Positions 23,673-33,016 of a stretch of DNA of 59,011 nucleotides are shown here, one piece after another. The position numbers and the translations under genes are program-made. The notes beneath the pieces were generated by a model. The model was not told the DNA's origin and did not search any database. It saw only the letters and a program-made list of their open reading frames with translations. Every line of letters starts with the position of its first letter. Within the stretch, counting starts at the first letter, position 1. Origin of the DNA: JBNJGB01 sp051747385 (GTDB taxonomy: Bacteria; Myxococcota_A; UBA9042; PHBI01; JACKFB01); NCBI GenBank assembly GCA_051747385.1, contig JBNJGB010000040.1:1-59011 (forward strand), in the 5' to 3' direction.

Positions 23673-26600
23673 ATGACGGACCAGATTGCCGGTTGCGTCC
23701 TCTCCGAGGAGCTTCGCCGCACGAGGCGGTCACGGGTGTACCGTGCCCGCGACGAGGACGGGCGGGCGGTCATCCTGAAGGTCCCCGGCGGCGATCACCC
23801 CTCTCCGGGCGATCTGGCGCGCATCCGCCGAGAGTATCGGATCCTGCGGGACCTGGACTGCCCGGGGGTCGTGGGGGCGCTGGGCCTCCGGCGCTCCGGA
23901 GGGACCTGGACCCTGATCCTCGAGGACGTGCCCGGGGAGTCCCTAGAGCGAGCCCTCGAGCGCGGGCCGATGCCCGTGGTGGAGGCCCTCGACGTGACCC
24001 TCCGGGTCGCGGAGATCCTGGGCTGCGTCCACGCGCGGGGTATCCTGCACCGGGACGTGAACCCGTCGAACATCGTCCGGGACCCCGACTCCGGGCGCGT
24101 CGTGCTCGTGGACTGGGGCATCGCCACCCCGGCGTGGGGCGGTCCCCGGGCGGCGGAGGTCCCCGAGCGGCTGGAGGGCACCCTGGCGTTCATGGCCCCC
24201 GAGCAGACGGGGCGCACCGGCCGGCCCGTGGACGATCGAAGCGATCTGTACTCCCTCGGGTGCACCCTCTACGCGCTGCTCCTGGGGAGGGGGCCCTTCG
24301 AGGCCGGTGATCCCATGGAGATGGCCTACGCCCACCTGGCGCGCCGTGCCGTGCCGCCGACGCGCCGCGACCCGAGCGTGCCGTCGCAGGTCTCCCGCGT
24401 CGTGACGAAGCTGCTCCGCAAGGCCGCCGAGGAGCGGTACCAGAGCGCGCACGGCCTGGCCGCGGATCTGCGCCGGTGCCTCGACGACCTGCGGCGGACC
24501 GGCGCCGTCGCCGAGTTCGCCCTCGGCGCCCACGACGTCCGCCAGACGCTGGAGGTGTCGCGGCGGCTGGTGGGGCGCTCGGAGGAGGTGACCCTCCTTC
24601 GCGAGAGCTTCGAGCGCGTGGCGCACGGGCGCAGCCGGCTGGTGCTGGTCGCCGGGAGCCCCGGCATCGGAAAGACCGTGCTGGTGCGGCAGCTCTATCG
24701 CCCGCTCACACGCCTCCGCGGGCGCTTCGCGGTGGGCAAGTTCGACCAGTACCAGCGGGACGTGCCCTACAGCGCCATCGTGGCGGCGCTGAGGAGTCTG
24801 GTGCGGCAGATCGCGGCCTCCGAGGAGTCGGCGCTGGAGCGGTGGCGCGAGCGGCTGAGGGCGGCCGTGCGCCCGAACGGCAGCGTGCTCCTCCGCGTCC
24901 TGCCGGAGGCGGAGTGGCTCGTCGGTCCGCAGCCCGACGTCCAGGAGCTCGGCCCCGCCGAGGCCCGCCATCGGCTGTGGCTCGTGTTCCGCCGCTTCCT
25001 GCGGGCGCTGTGCGGGGCGGAGGGCCCGCTGGTGCTCTTCGTGGACGACCTCCAGTGGGCCGACCCGGCGTCCCTCGCGCTCCTGGAGGCCCTGCTGGCG
25101 GACGAGGACCTCCCGCACCTGCTGGTCGTGGGCGCCTTCCGGGACGAGGACGTGGGCCCCGGACACCCGCTCCGTGTCGTCGTGGAGAGCCTCCGCAAGG
25201 TCGGCGTCCCCATCCGGCGCATCGATCTGGGCCCCCTGTCGCTTCACGACGTCGTGTCCCTCGTCGCGCACACCGTCCGGCGCGATCGGGAGGAGGTCCG
25301 GGGCCTGGCCGGTCTGGTCCACCACAAGACCGGCGGCAATCCCTTCTTCGTCAACCGCTTCCTGGAGACCCTCGAGCGCAAGGGCGATCTGTGGTTCGAC
25401 ACGGAGGCCGGGCGCTGGCGCTGGGACCTGGCTCGCATCCGCCGGGAGGACATCACCGACAACGTCGTGGAGCTCCTCGTGGAGCACCTCGAGGAGCTTC
25501 CGCCTGCGACCCGGGAGAGCCTCGCCGTGGCCGCGCTCCTGGGAGGCCGCTTCGACCTGGGGCTGGTGGCGCGAACCCGCGGGGTCTCCACGCCGAAGGC
25601 CTACGCCGACCTCTTGCCGGCCCTCCGGGAGCAGGCGGTCCTGGAGCTGACGGCCCCCGTGCCGGCCGACGCGGACGACCCGGAGGCCCCGCTGGTGGTC
25701 GATCGCTTCCGGTTCGCCCACGATCGCATCCAGCAGGCCGCGGCGGCGCTCGTGGTCGAGGAGGACCGCCCGGCGACCCACCTCCGCATCGGCCGCCTCC
25801 TCCGGGAGGCGTTCGAGGAGGGGAGCCGCCGCGGACCCAGCCTGTTCGACGTCGTCAGCCAGCTCGACGCCGGCCGGAGCCGGATGAGCGATCCCGCCGA
25901 GCGGCTCGACCTGGCCCGGCTGAACCTGGAGGCGGGGCGGCGATCGCGGGCGTCCCAGGCCTACGCCGCGGCCGCGGGCTACCTCGCCGTGGCCATGGAG
26001 TGCCTGCCGGATGACGCCTGGGAGTCCGCGCCGCGCCTCGCGCTGGACATCCACGCGGCCCGGGTGGACGCGGAGAGCGCGGCGGGGAGCTTCGAGGTGG
26101 CGGAAGACCTGGCCCTCCGGACGCTCGAGCGGGTCGAGGATCCCCTGGACCGGATCCCCCTGTACCAGGTCCTCGTGCGCCAGTACGGCCTGGAGGGCCG
26201 CTACGAGGAGTCGGCCCGGGTGGCGTCCGAGGGGCTGGGCTTGCTGGGCATCCGGCTGCCCACCTCGGACCTGGACGCGGCCATCGCCGGAGAGCTCGAG
26301 CGCCTCCGCGGGAGCCTGGGCGATCGCCCCCTGGCCTCGCTCCTGGACGCGCCGGCCACCGAGGACGAGGAGGCGGCCGCGGCGCACATGCTGCTCATCG
26401 CGCTCGGCCCCAGCGCCGCCTTCATCGACCAGCGCCTGGTCCTCCTCGTCGGGCTGGTGTCGGTGAATCTCTCCCTCGAGCGCGGGATGCAGGTGCACTC
26501 CATCCCGGGCTTCGCCACCTACGGCATGCTCCTGTGCCGGCTCGGCGACTACGCGGGAGGATGCGAGGCGGCGCAGCTCGCCCTGGGGCTGTCCGAGCGC

Positions 26601-29600
26601 TTCGGCGACCTCTTCTACCGCAGCCTGGTGGCCGACCTGACGGGCGCGTTCATCATGGTCTGGTCCAGGCCCCTGGACGAGGCGCTGCCGGTCCTGCAGG
26701 AGGCCATGCGGGCCTGCGAGGAGAGCGGGAACGTCGCCTGGGCCGCCTTCCCCCTGGAGAACGAGCTGCTGCAGCTCCTGTTCGGCGGGGAGTCCCTGGA
26801 CGCCATCCTCGAGGTCGCCGATCCGTTCATCGCGTACGCCGAGGCCACCCACAACGTCATGGCCGTGGACAGCATGGTGGCCGTCCGCCTCGTCGCCCGG
26901 AACCTCGCCGGGCGCACCCCGGGACGCGACGTCTTCGAGGATGGGCTGTACGAGTCCGGCGAAGCGTTCATGGCCGCGTGCCGCGAGCGCCGGAGCCACC
27001 ACGCCGTGGCGATGTTCCTCATCGATCGGGCCGAGACGCGCGTGATCCACGGGCAGCCCGAGGCGGCCCTGGAGGACCTCGCGGAGGCGGCGCCCCTGCT
27101 GGATTTTCTCCTGGGGAGCCCGGTCGTCGCGAAGCACGTGCTGTGCGAGGCCCTGGCCACGGCCGACGTCTGCGTGAAGCGCCCGGCGGCGGAGCGGGGG
27201 CCACTCCTGGAGCGTGTCGAGGCCCTGCGGGAGACGGTCGCGCGGTGGGCGGAGAGCTGCCCGTCGACCTTCCTCCACAAGCTGCTCCTGGTGGACGCCG
27301 ACCTGGCGCGGCTGCGGGGGGATCTGCTCGAGGCCGTGGACCTCTACGACGCGGCCGCCGAGGAGGCGCGGGAGCAGGGCTTCACCCACCTGGAGGCCCT
27401 GGCCGCCGAGCGGGCCGCCGCGCTCTGGCTGGCTCGCGACAAGCCCCGCATCGCGCGCGGCTATCTGGAGGACGCCCGCCGGGTGTATCGCCTGTGGGGG
27501 GCGGCTCGGAAGGTCGCGGACCTGGAGGCCCGGCACGAGGGGCTGGGGCCGGTCGAGGTCGCACCACCCGCGCCCGCGGACTCGATGGCCACCCTGTCGG
27601 TCTCGAGCGGGGCCCTGCTGGACGCGACCAGCGTCACGAAGGCGTCCGAGTCCATCGCGGGCCGCCTGGACCTGGAGGACGTCCTGGCGGCGCTGATGCG
27701 TGTGACCATGGAGAACGCCGGGGCCCGGAGCGGGGCGCTGTTCTGGCCCGACGAGGACGAGCCCGAGCGCCTCGTGGTCGCGGTGGAGGCCGACGGGACG
27801 GAGGGGAGGGAGCGCGTGCTGCCCGGCGCGACGCTGGAGGACTGGGCCGGCCCCAGGTCCGTGGCCCGCTTCGTGCGCCGCACGGGGGAGGCGATCGTCT
27901 CCGGTGACCTCGCCCGGGATCCGCGCTTCATGGGCGACCCCCACGTGGACGAGGGGCCGACGGCGTCCGTCCTGTGCATCCCCGTCACGCACCGCGGCGA
28001 GCTGCGGGGCGTGCTCTACCTGGCGAACGATCTGGCCCGGGACGCCTTCACCCGGGAGCAGGTCGAGCTCCTGCGCATCCTGGCGGGGCAGATCGCCATC
28101 TCCCTCGAGAACGCCCGCCTGTACGAGGCCGCCAAGCGCGAGAACGCGGCCCGGCGCGAGCTCGAGGCCATCCAGCGGGGCGGCACGCGGATGCTGGCGC
28201 GGCTCACCTCCGGGCGCTCCCTCGACCAGATGCTGTCCGATCTCGCGGAGACCGTGGAGGACGTGCGGCCCGGCCTCCTGGCGTGCGTCCTGGTGCTCGA
28301 GCCGGACGGGGACCGTGTGCGGGTGGCCGCGGCGCCGAGCCTCCCCGCCGAGTACCGGGAGGGGCTCGAGGCCATGCCCCTGGGCGAGGAGCCCTGCGCG
28401 TGCCTGGAGGCCGTGACCACCGGCCGGCGGGCCATCACGGCGGACGTCCGGACCGACGCGCGCTGGGAGGAACACCTGCCCGCGCTGGACCGAGCCGGCC
28501 TGAGGGCGGCCTGGTCGGAGCCCATCGTCGGCACGGGCCGACGGCTCCTCGGCGCGGTGACCGTGTACGCGCGGGAGCCCCGACGGCCGCAGGCCTGGGA
28601 CCTGGAGCTCCTCGAGACCGCGGCGCGCCTGGCCGGGATCGCTATCGAGCGCAGCGCGCGGGAGGCGGCCCGGCGTGAGATGGAGGCGCAGATGGAGGCC
28701 GCGCAGAAGCTGGAGAGCCTGGGCATGCTCGCCAGCGGCGTGGCCCACGACTTCAAGAACCTCCTGGGCGGTATCCGCGGGCACGCGAGCCTGGCCCTGG
28801 AGGAGGCCCAGGGGACGGTGCGGGAGCACGTCGAGCGCGTCGAGGACATCTCCGTCCGGGCCGCCGACCTCTGCGAGCAGCTCCTGGCCTACGCCGGGCG
28901 GCGCGAACGGGTCGTGGAGCACCTGTCCGTGACGCGGCTGGTCGACGAGATGAGCCGGCTCCTCGAGACCTCCATCGGACCGCGGGTGCATCTCGACCGG
29001 AGGCTGGCGCCGGACCTGCCGCCCGTCGAGGGCGACGCCACCCAGCTTCGACAGGTGGTGCTGAACCTCATCCTCAACGCCTCCGACGCCATCGGGGACG
29101 AGGAGGGGACCATCGTCGTGAAGACCGGCCGGACGCGCTGCGACCGGGCGTGCCTTCGGGGCACCCTGCTGGCCGAGGACCTGCCCGAGGGCGAGTACGT
29201 CTTCCTCGAGGTGTCCGACACGGGCGGCGGCATGGACGCCGACACGCTGGCCCACATCTTCGACCCGTTCTTCACGACCAAGGAGGACGGCCACGGCTTG
29301 GGCCTGGCGGCCGTGCTCGGCATCGTGCGGGCCCACGAGGGGACCATCGAGGCGGGCTCCGTCCCGGGCCGCGGGTCGCGTATCCGGATCCTCTTCCCGG
29401 CCCGAGGGGAGGCCGCGCTCGCGGAGGACGGCGCGGAGGTCGAGGCCGCACCCCCGAGGCGCTTCGAGGGCCTCGCCCTGGTGGCCGACGACGATCGGGT
29501 CATCTCCTACATGGCCACCCACATGCTGCAGCGCCTCGGCTTCGACACCCTGACCGTGTCCGACGGGCGGGAGGCCGTGGCCGTGTTCGATCAGCACGCG

Positions 29601-29834
29601 GACGACGTCGCCCTGGTCGTGCTCGACAAGCACATGCCGGGTCTCCCGGGCGCGGAGATCCTGGCCTCGATCCGCCGCCGCCGCCCGGACGTGCCGGTGC
29701 TGCTCGCCAGCGGGGACGTGTGGAAGGAGGACACGGGCCCCTACGGCACCGTGGACACGCCGACGGCCAGCATCCGCAAGCCCTACTCCCTCGAGGAGCT
29801 TCGGCGCAGCCTGGACTCGCTCATCCCCGCGTGA
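23673..29834 (+). CDS. Multidomain signalling giant: Ser/Thr kinase, AAA ATPase, GAF x2, histidine kinase, receiver
   Basis: 2053 residues in one frame. The N-terminal protein kinase has K36 (VILKVPG), H126-R-D128 (HRDVNPSN) and D147-W-G in place of DFG. An AAA_16-type ATPase has its Walker A at 328-335 (GSPGIGKT) and a Walker B-like LVLFVDDLQWAD. About 800 residues of helical TPR-like repeats follow, then GAF domains near 1333-1490 and 1517-1660. The histidine kinase has H1692 (GVAHDFKN), N box NLILNASDAIGD and G boxes DTGGGMD and GHGLGLAAV. A receiver domain near 1934-2053 has DDD and D1985. This is the architecture of myxobacterial hybrid kinases, a cytosolic sensor combining Ser/Thr and two-component phosphorylation. 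The ATG 23673 is weakly supported but fits the kinase start. Confidence 0.93.
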   Translation: MTDQIAGCVLSEELRRTRRSRVYRARDEDGRAVILKVPGGDHPSPGDLARIRREYRILRDLDCPGVVGALGLRRSGGTWTLILEDVPGESLERALERGPMPVVEALDVTLRVAEILGCVHARGILHRDVNPSNIVRDPDSGRVVLVDWGIATPAWGGPRAAEVPERLEGTLAFMAPEQTGRTGRPVDDRSDLYSLGCTLYALLLGRGPFEAGDPMEMAYAHLARRAVPPTRRDPSVPSQVSRVVTKLLRKAAEERYQSAHGLAADLRRCLDDLRRTGAVAEFALGAHDVRQTLEVSRRLVGRSEEVTLLRESFERVAHGRSRLVLVAGSPGIGKTVLVRQLYRPLTRLRGRFAVGKFDQYQRDVPYSAIVAALRSLVRQIAASEESALERWRERLRAAVRPNGSVLLRVLPEAEWLVGPQPDVQELGPAEARHRLWLVFRRFLRALCGAEGPLVLFVDDLQWADPASLALLEALLADEDLPHLLVVGAFRDEDVGPGHPLRVVVESLRKVGVPIRRIDLGPLSLHDVVSLVAHTVRRDREEVRGLAGLVHHKTGGNPFFVNRFLETLERKGDLWFDTEAGRWRWDLARIRREDITDNVVELLVEHLEELPPATRESLAVAALLGGRFDLGLVARTRGVSTPKAYADLLPALREQAVLELTAPVPADADDPEAPLVVDRFRFAHDRIQQAAAALVVEEDRPATHLRIGRLLREAFEEGSRRGPSLFDVVSQLDAGRSRMSDPAERLDLARLNLEAGRRSRASQAYAAAAGYLAVAMECLPDDAWESAPRLALDIHAARVDAESAAGSFEVAEDLALRTLERVEDPLDRIPLYQVLVRQYGLEGRYEESARVASEGLGLLGIRLPTSDLDAAIAGELERLRGSLGDRPLASLLDAPATEDEEAAAAHMLLIALGPSAAFIDQRLVLLVGLVSVNLSLERGMQVHSIPGFATYGMLLCRLGDYAGGCEAAQLALGLSERFGDLFYRSLVADLTGAFIMVWSRPLDEALPVLQEAMRACEESGNVAWAAFPLENELLQLLFGGESLDAILEVADPFIAYAEATHNVMAVDSMVAVRLVARNLAGRTPGRDVFEDGLYESGEAFMAACRERRSHHAVAMFLIDRAETRVIHGQPEAALEDLAEAAPLLDFLLGSPVVAKHVLCEALATADVCVKRPAAERGPLLERVEALRETVARWAESCPSTFLHKLLLVDADLARLRGDLLEAVDLYDAAAEEAREQGFTHLEALAAERAAALWLARDKPRIARGYLEDARRVYRLWGAARKVADLEARHEGLGPVEVAPPAPADSMATLSVSSGALLDATSVTKASESIAGRLDLEDVLAALMRVTMENAGARSGALFWPDEDEPERLVVAVEADGTEGRERVLPGATLEDWAGPRSVARFVRRTGEAIVSGDLARDPRFMGDPHVDEGPTASVLCIPVTHRGELRGVLYLANDLARDAFTREQVELLRILAGQIAISLENARLYEAAKRENAARRELEAIQRGGTRMLARLTSGRSLDQMLSDLAETVEDVRPGLLACVLVLEPDGDRVRVAAAPSLPAEYREGLEAMPLGEEPCACLEAVTTGRRAITADVRTDARWEEHLPALDRAGLRAAWSEPIVGTGRRLLGAVTVYAREPRRPQAWDLELLETAARLAGIAIERSAREAARREMEAQMEAAQKLESLGMLASGVAHDFKNLLGGIRGHASLALEEAQGTVREHVERVEDISVRAADLCEQLLAYAGRRERVVEHLSVTRLVDEMSRLLETSIGPRVHLDRRLAPDLPPVEGDATQLRQVVLNLILNASDAIGDEEGTIVVKTGRTRCDRACLRGTLLAEDLPEGEYVFLEVSDTGGGMDADTLAHIFDPFFTTKEDGHGLGLAAVLGIVRAHEGTIEAGSVPGRGSRIRILFPARGEAALAEDGAEVEAAPPRRFEGLALVADDDRVISYMATHMLQRLGFDTLTVSDGREAVAVFDQHADDVALVVLDKHMPGLPGAEILASIRRRRPDVPVLLASGDVWKEDTGPYGTVDTPTASIRKPYSLEELRRSLDSLIPA

Positions 29835-30127
29835 AGAGGGAAGTTGCGCTCCCGGCCCGCCGGTCGGCTGCCCCGGCTCCACCTGCCGTGGTAGGCTCCC
29901 CGCCGGAGGGGAAGGAGATGCGGCGAGCGTCCTGGTGGCCGAAAGCGCCGGCGGTGCCATCCCGACGGGCCGCCACGCGCGGTTCGGGGGTGACCCGCCC
30001 ATCGGAAACCTGTACACCTCCATGCTGCAGGCGGTCGGAGTGGACGTGGCCACCTTCGGCGACGACGGCCCCGGCCCCCTGGACGGGCTCGCCCGAGCCG
30101 GAACCACACGCGACCCCCGAGCCACCG
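29835..30127. other. Intergenic stretch without recognised gene
   Basis: About 290 bases between the signalling giant and the SUMF1-type lipoprotein on the same strand. No gene, hairpin-plus-T-tract or repeat recognised. Confidence 0.4.
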
Positions 30128-31012
30128 ATGAACCGACTCCTCCCGCCCCTCTCCGGCCTCGTCCTCCTCGTCCTCCCCCTGGCCTCCGCGGCGTGCGACT
30201 CGGGGGGCGGCTGCCCCGAGCACGGCTGCCTGGACGAGGTCTCCGTCCCGGCCGGCACCGTCTCCATGGGGTGCGATCCCGCCCAGGACGACGCCTGCCT
30301 CGACGACGAGGGACCGCCGCACGACGTGACCGTCCCCGCCTTTCGGATCGATCGGTTCGAGGTGACGGCCGCGCAGTACGCCTCCTTCCTGAACGCCCAC
30401 GGGAGCAACGACTGCGCCGACGCGCACTGCGTCAACGTCGGAGACGACGCCCTGCCCGTCACCGACGAGGGCGGCGCCTGGGCCGCGCGGGAAGGCCTGG
30501 CGCAGCACCCCATGACGCAGGTCACCTGGCATGGCGCGGAGGCGTTCTGCGCTCGGCGAGAGCAGGCTCTCTGCTCGGAGGCGCAGTGGGTTCGCGCTGC
30601 CCGCGGCGACGACGAGCGCCTGTTCCCCTGGGGCGACGAGGAGCCTTCCTGCGAGGCCGAGTTGGCCCACATCGCCGCTCCCCACCAGTCCCCGGACATC
30701 GACGATCTCGGGGGGTGTGGGACGGGCCTCACCGCGCCGGTCGGCAGCCACCCGAAGGGCGTGAGTCCGTTCGGGGTCCACGACCTCAGCGGCAACGTCG
30801 CCGAGTGGGTGGCGGATCCCTATCACGCCGGCTACGAGGGGGCCCCGACGGACGGCTCCGTCTGGGCGGAGGGGGGCCAGCAGGGCCTCCGCGTCATCCG
30901 GGGCGGCAACGCGAACGACCCGCCGCGTCACGTGCGCGTGACGAGCCGGCACGATGGCGGAGTCAACGACGGCGCGCGCTTCCGCGGCTTTCGCTGCTGC
31001 CGCTGGCAATAG
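30128..31012 (+). CDS. Formylglycine-generating-enzyme-like (SUMF1 domain) lipoprotein
   Basis: 294 residues. The signal peptide ends LPLASAAC, so the protein is lipid-anchored. Residues about 45-290 form a FGE-sulfatase (SUMF1) domain: VPAGTVSMGC at the start, FRIDRFEVTAAQYASFLNAH, QVTWHGAEAFCAR, WVRAARG and FPWGDEEPSC in the middle, and GNVAEWVADPY, RVIRGGN and GFRCCRW at the end. True FGEs use two cysteines to oxidise sulfatase cysteine; many bacterial members are only carbohydrate- or ligand-binding relatives. Myxobacteria carry many such lipoproteins next to kinases, as here after the hybrid kinase. No sulfatase gene is in the window. Confidence 0.88.
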   Translation: MNRLLPPLSGLVLLVLPLASAACDSGGGCPEHGCLDEVSVPAGTVSMGCDPAQDDACLDDEGPPHDVTVPAFRIDRFEVTAAQYASFLNAHGSNDCADAHCVNVGDDALPVTDEGGAWAAREGLAQHPMTQVTWHGAEAFCARREQALCSEAQWVRAARGDDERLFPWGDEEPSCEAELAHIAAPHQSPDIDDLGGCGTGLTAPVGSHPKGVSPFGVHDLSGNVAEWVADPYHAGYEGAPTDGSVWAEGGQQGLRVIRGGNANDPPRHVRVTSRHDGGVNDGARFRGFRCCRWQ

Positions 31013-31025
31013 GTCAGGTCCCGAC

Positions 31026-32384
31026 ATGCCCTTCGACACCGAATCCGCCGCCGAGATCGAGCGCGCCGACCTCTCCGTCGGACGCGTCGACGAGGTCCTC
31101 GCCCTGGACGCCGAGGGCGTCTACGCCGTGGCCAGCGGTCCGCCCCCGATGGGCGAGGGCCGGGGCGCCGCCCACATCTTCCTCGACGCGGTGCGGGACT
31201 TCGCCGAGGGCCTCCGCCGGGCCGTGGACACCTACGGCGGCTCCAAGGAGGCCTGGGGTCGCATCCAGGTGGTCTTCCAGGGCGTCTTCGAGCAGGCCTC
31301 CGAGACCATCCGCGCCGCCTACACGGGCGCCACGCCGGACACGTCCGGGACCGTCCTCGTCGTCGGCGCCGAGGTGGCCGCGGTGGCCCACATCGGCCAC
31401 ACCCGGGCGTACATCCTGCGCGGGGGCGAGGTCGTCCGCCTGACCCGCGACGACCGCGACGCCGGCGGGGGCGCGCAGCAGGCCGCCGACCGGACGCGCA
31501 TGGCGGTCTCGGCCGGCTCGGAGCGCGGCAGCCAGGCCATGGGCCAGAAGGGTCCGCTGCGCGTGGAAGCCGTGCGCTTCCGGCTGGCGCCCGACTCCGC
31601 CATCATGCTGGTCTCGGAGGGCGTCGCCGACACCCTGCGCGGCCGCGACCTCCTCCAGACCCTGGGGATCATCCCGTCCGTGGCGGGCATCGCGGGCGCC
31701 ATCACCAAGGCCGCCGCCCAGCGCCAGTCCGTCGCCGACAGCTCCGCCGTGGTCGTGGGTATCGCCGCCGCGGGCCGCCCCCTGACCCTCACTCCGCCCC
31801 AGTCCGGCCGGCCCGCCGGGCAGCAGGACCGGCTGCCCCGGCAATCCCGGCAACCCCGGCAGCCCCAGCCGGGGCAGGCTCCGCCGGCGCCACAGGCCCC
31901 GCCACAGCAGGCTGCCTCGGCCCAGACGCCGAACCAGGCCCGGGAGCAGGAGCTCGCCCGCCGCGACGTGGAGCTCCTCGGCGGGGCCGCGCTCTTCGCC
32001 GACCTCTCCCCGGACCTCCTCGGCCGCCTCCGCGGCGCCATGGACGAGATCACCCTGCCGAAGGGCGACCTCATGTACGCCCGCGGCGAGTCCTCCTGCC
32101 GCCTCTACATGGTCACCCACGGTGGCCTCGAAGCCGTCCGCGAGGGCACCCGCCTGGCGAAGCTCCCGGTCGGCCAGCTCACGGGCGAGGCCACCCTCTA
32201 CGCGAAGGCGTCGTCCTCCGTCTGGGTGCGCGCCACCGCCGACACCCGCGTCCTGGAGCTTCCCCTGGACCGCCTCGAGTCCCTCGCCGACACCGACCCG
32301 GCCCTTGCGGCGCCCATCTTCCGCGCCCTGGCCCGCCGCAACGCCGCCCGCGCCGCCCGCGCCCGCCAGCAGAAGCGGTCCTGA
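31026..32384 (+). CDS. PP2C-type phosphatase fused to a cyclic-nucleotide-binding domain
   Basis: 452 residues. The N-terminal part (about 1-235) has the PP2C/SpoIIE layout: AEGVYAVASG in place of the usual GDG metal site, VLVVGAEVAAVAHIGHTRAY, and IMLVSEGVADTLRG followed by DSSAVVVGI. The metal-binding aspartates are partly replaced (DGMGG is missing), so catalytic activity is doubtful. A Gln/Pro-rich linker (about 255-315) leads to a cNMP-binding domain (about 325-440; PKGDLMYARGESSCRLYMVT, LTGEATLYAKASS). It follows the SUMF1 lipoprotein by 13 bases and overlaps the next gene by one base (TGATG), so it is part of an operon. A role in reversing Ser/Thr phosphorylation under nucleotide control is inferred. 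Confidence 0.78.
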   Translation: MPFDTESAAEIERADLSVGRVDEVLALDAEGVYAVASGPPPMGEGRGAAHIFLDAVRDFAEGLRRAVDTYGGSKEAWGRIQVVFQGVFEQASETIRAAYTGATPDTSGTVLVVGAEVAAVAHIGHTRAYILRGGEVVRLTRDDRDAGGGAQQAADRTRMAVSAGSERGSQAMGQKGPLRVEAVRFRLAPDSAIMLVSEGVADTLRGRDLLQTLGIIPSVAGIAGAITKAAAQRQSVADSSAVVVGIAAAGRPLTLTPPQSGRPAGQQDRLPRQSRQPRQPQPGQAPPAPQAPPQQAASAQTPNQAREQELARRDVELLGGAALFADLSPDLLGRLRGAMDEITLPKGDLMYARGESSCRLYMVTHGGLEAVREGTRLAKLPVGQLTGEATLYAKASSSVWVRATADTRVLELPLDRLESLADTDPALAAPIFRALARRNAARAARARQQKRS

Positions 32385-32866
32385 TGCCGGTCCGGAAGCT
32401 CCGCTCGCTCGAGGAAGCGGAAGAGTCGGTCTGGATGGACCGGGACGACCCGCGGCTGCTCGACACCATCCGCGCCGTCCAGGCCCTCTCGGCCCGCCTC
32501 GCCCCCCGACGCTTCCCACCGGTCGTCTACGAGCACCGCTCCATCGAGGAGATGAACCGCCAGACCGAGCGCTGGGAGGCCGAGGCCGTCCGGCGCGCGC
32601 GGAGCGAGAACGGCCGACGCCCCTCGGACAGCAGCCGCTGCACGTTCTGCAGGAACTCCACCTGCTCTTGCGCCGTCGGCGTCTGCTGCACCGTGCCTCC
32701 CGAGCGATTCTGCGGAATCGTGGCGTACGTCAGGGCTGCGGGGCAAGGTCGCCTTTGTCCGGGACGCCGCGGCGTGGGATACTGCCCGCCAGGCAGGCAA
32801 GGGTGCGATCATGAACGGATACGTCGGCGTCACGGACGAGCGTTGGTACCGCTTCCTCGCCGGTGA
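32384..32866 (+). CDS. Small hypothetical protein, C-terminal half doubtful (160 aa)
   Basis: Starts at ATG 32384 inside TGATG, overlapping the PP2C/cNMP gene by one base. The first 80 residues (MPVRKLRSLEEAEESVW, then PVVYEHRSIEEMNRQTERWE) look like a genuine small protein of a type often seen beside bacterial nuclease or toxin genes. After about residue 85 composition changes to Cys- and Arg-rich sequence, which suggests that the original stop was lost or a frameshift occurred. It runs over the start of the HNH remnant at 32811. Function unknown. Confidence 0.45.
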   Translation: MPVRKLRSLEEAEESVWMDRDDPRLLDTIRAVQALSARLAPRRFPPVVYEHRSIEEMNRQTERWEAEAVRRARSENGRRPSDSSRCTFCRNSTCSCAVGVCCTVPPERFCGIVAYVRAAGQGRLCPGRRGVGYCPPGRQGCDHERIRRRHGRALVPLPRR

Positions 32867-32997
32867 GCCCGGCGTCGACGACGTCAACTTCTGGAAGCCG
32901 TCGGGATCGAGCAACTTCAAGAGCCTGGCGCCGGGCCGCGGAGCGACCGGATCCCGACGCCCTCCGCTGGCACAACGAGCACGTCTACCTGGGGTGA
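32811..32997 (+). pseudogene. HNH-type endonuclease remnant with internal deletion
   Basis: ATG 32811 opens MNGYVGVTDERWYRFLAGEP followed by VNFWKPSG and FKSLAPG, a strong match to the N-terminus of a common family of HNH restriction-like endonucleases (YVGVTDxxWFxFL...VNFWxPSG...FxxLxPG). Soon after, the frame is lost. A different frame ends DPDALRWHNEHVYLG before TGA 32995-32997, which looks like the C-terminal end of the same protein. Full-length members have about 300 residues. The HNH core is deleted, so the nuclease is dead. Confidence 0.6.
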
Positions 32998-33016
32998 ATT
33001 GAAGCGGCCCGTCTGC

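Noticed and set aside
23943..30125. A 2060-codon open frame antisense to the signalling giant, and a similar 1808-codon one at 10971-16397 antisense to the TSP3 gene
   Set aside because: They are products of GC-rich codon bias and Asp-rich repeats. They lack any motif, while the sense strand has complete catalytic or repeat motifs.
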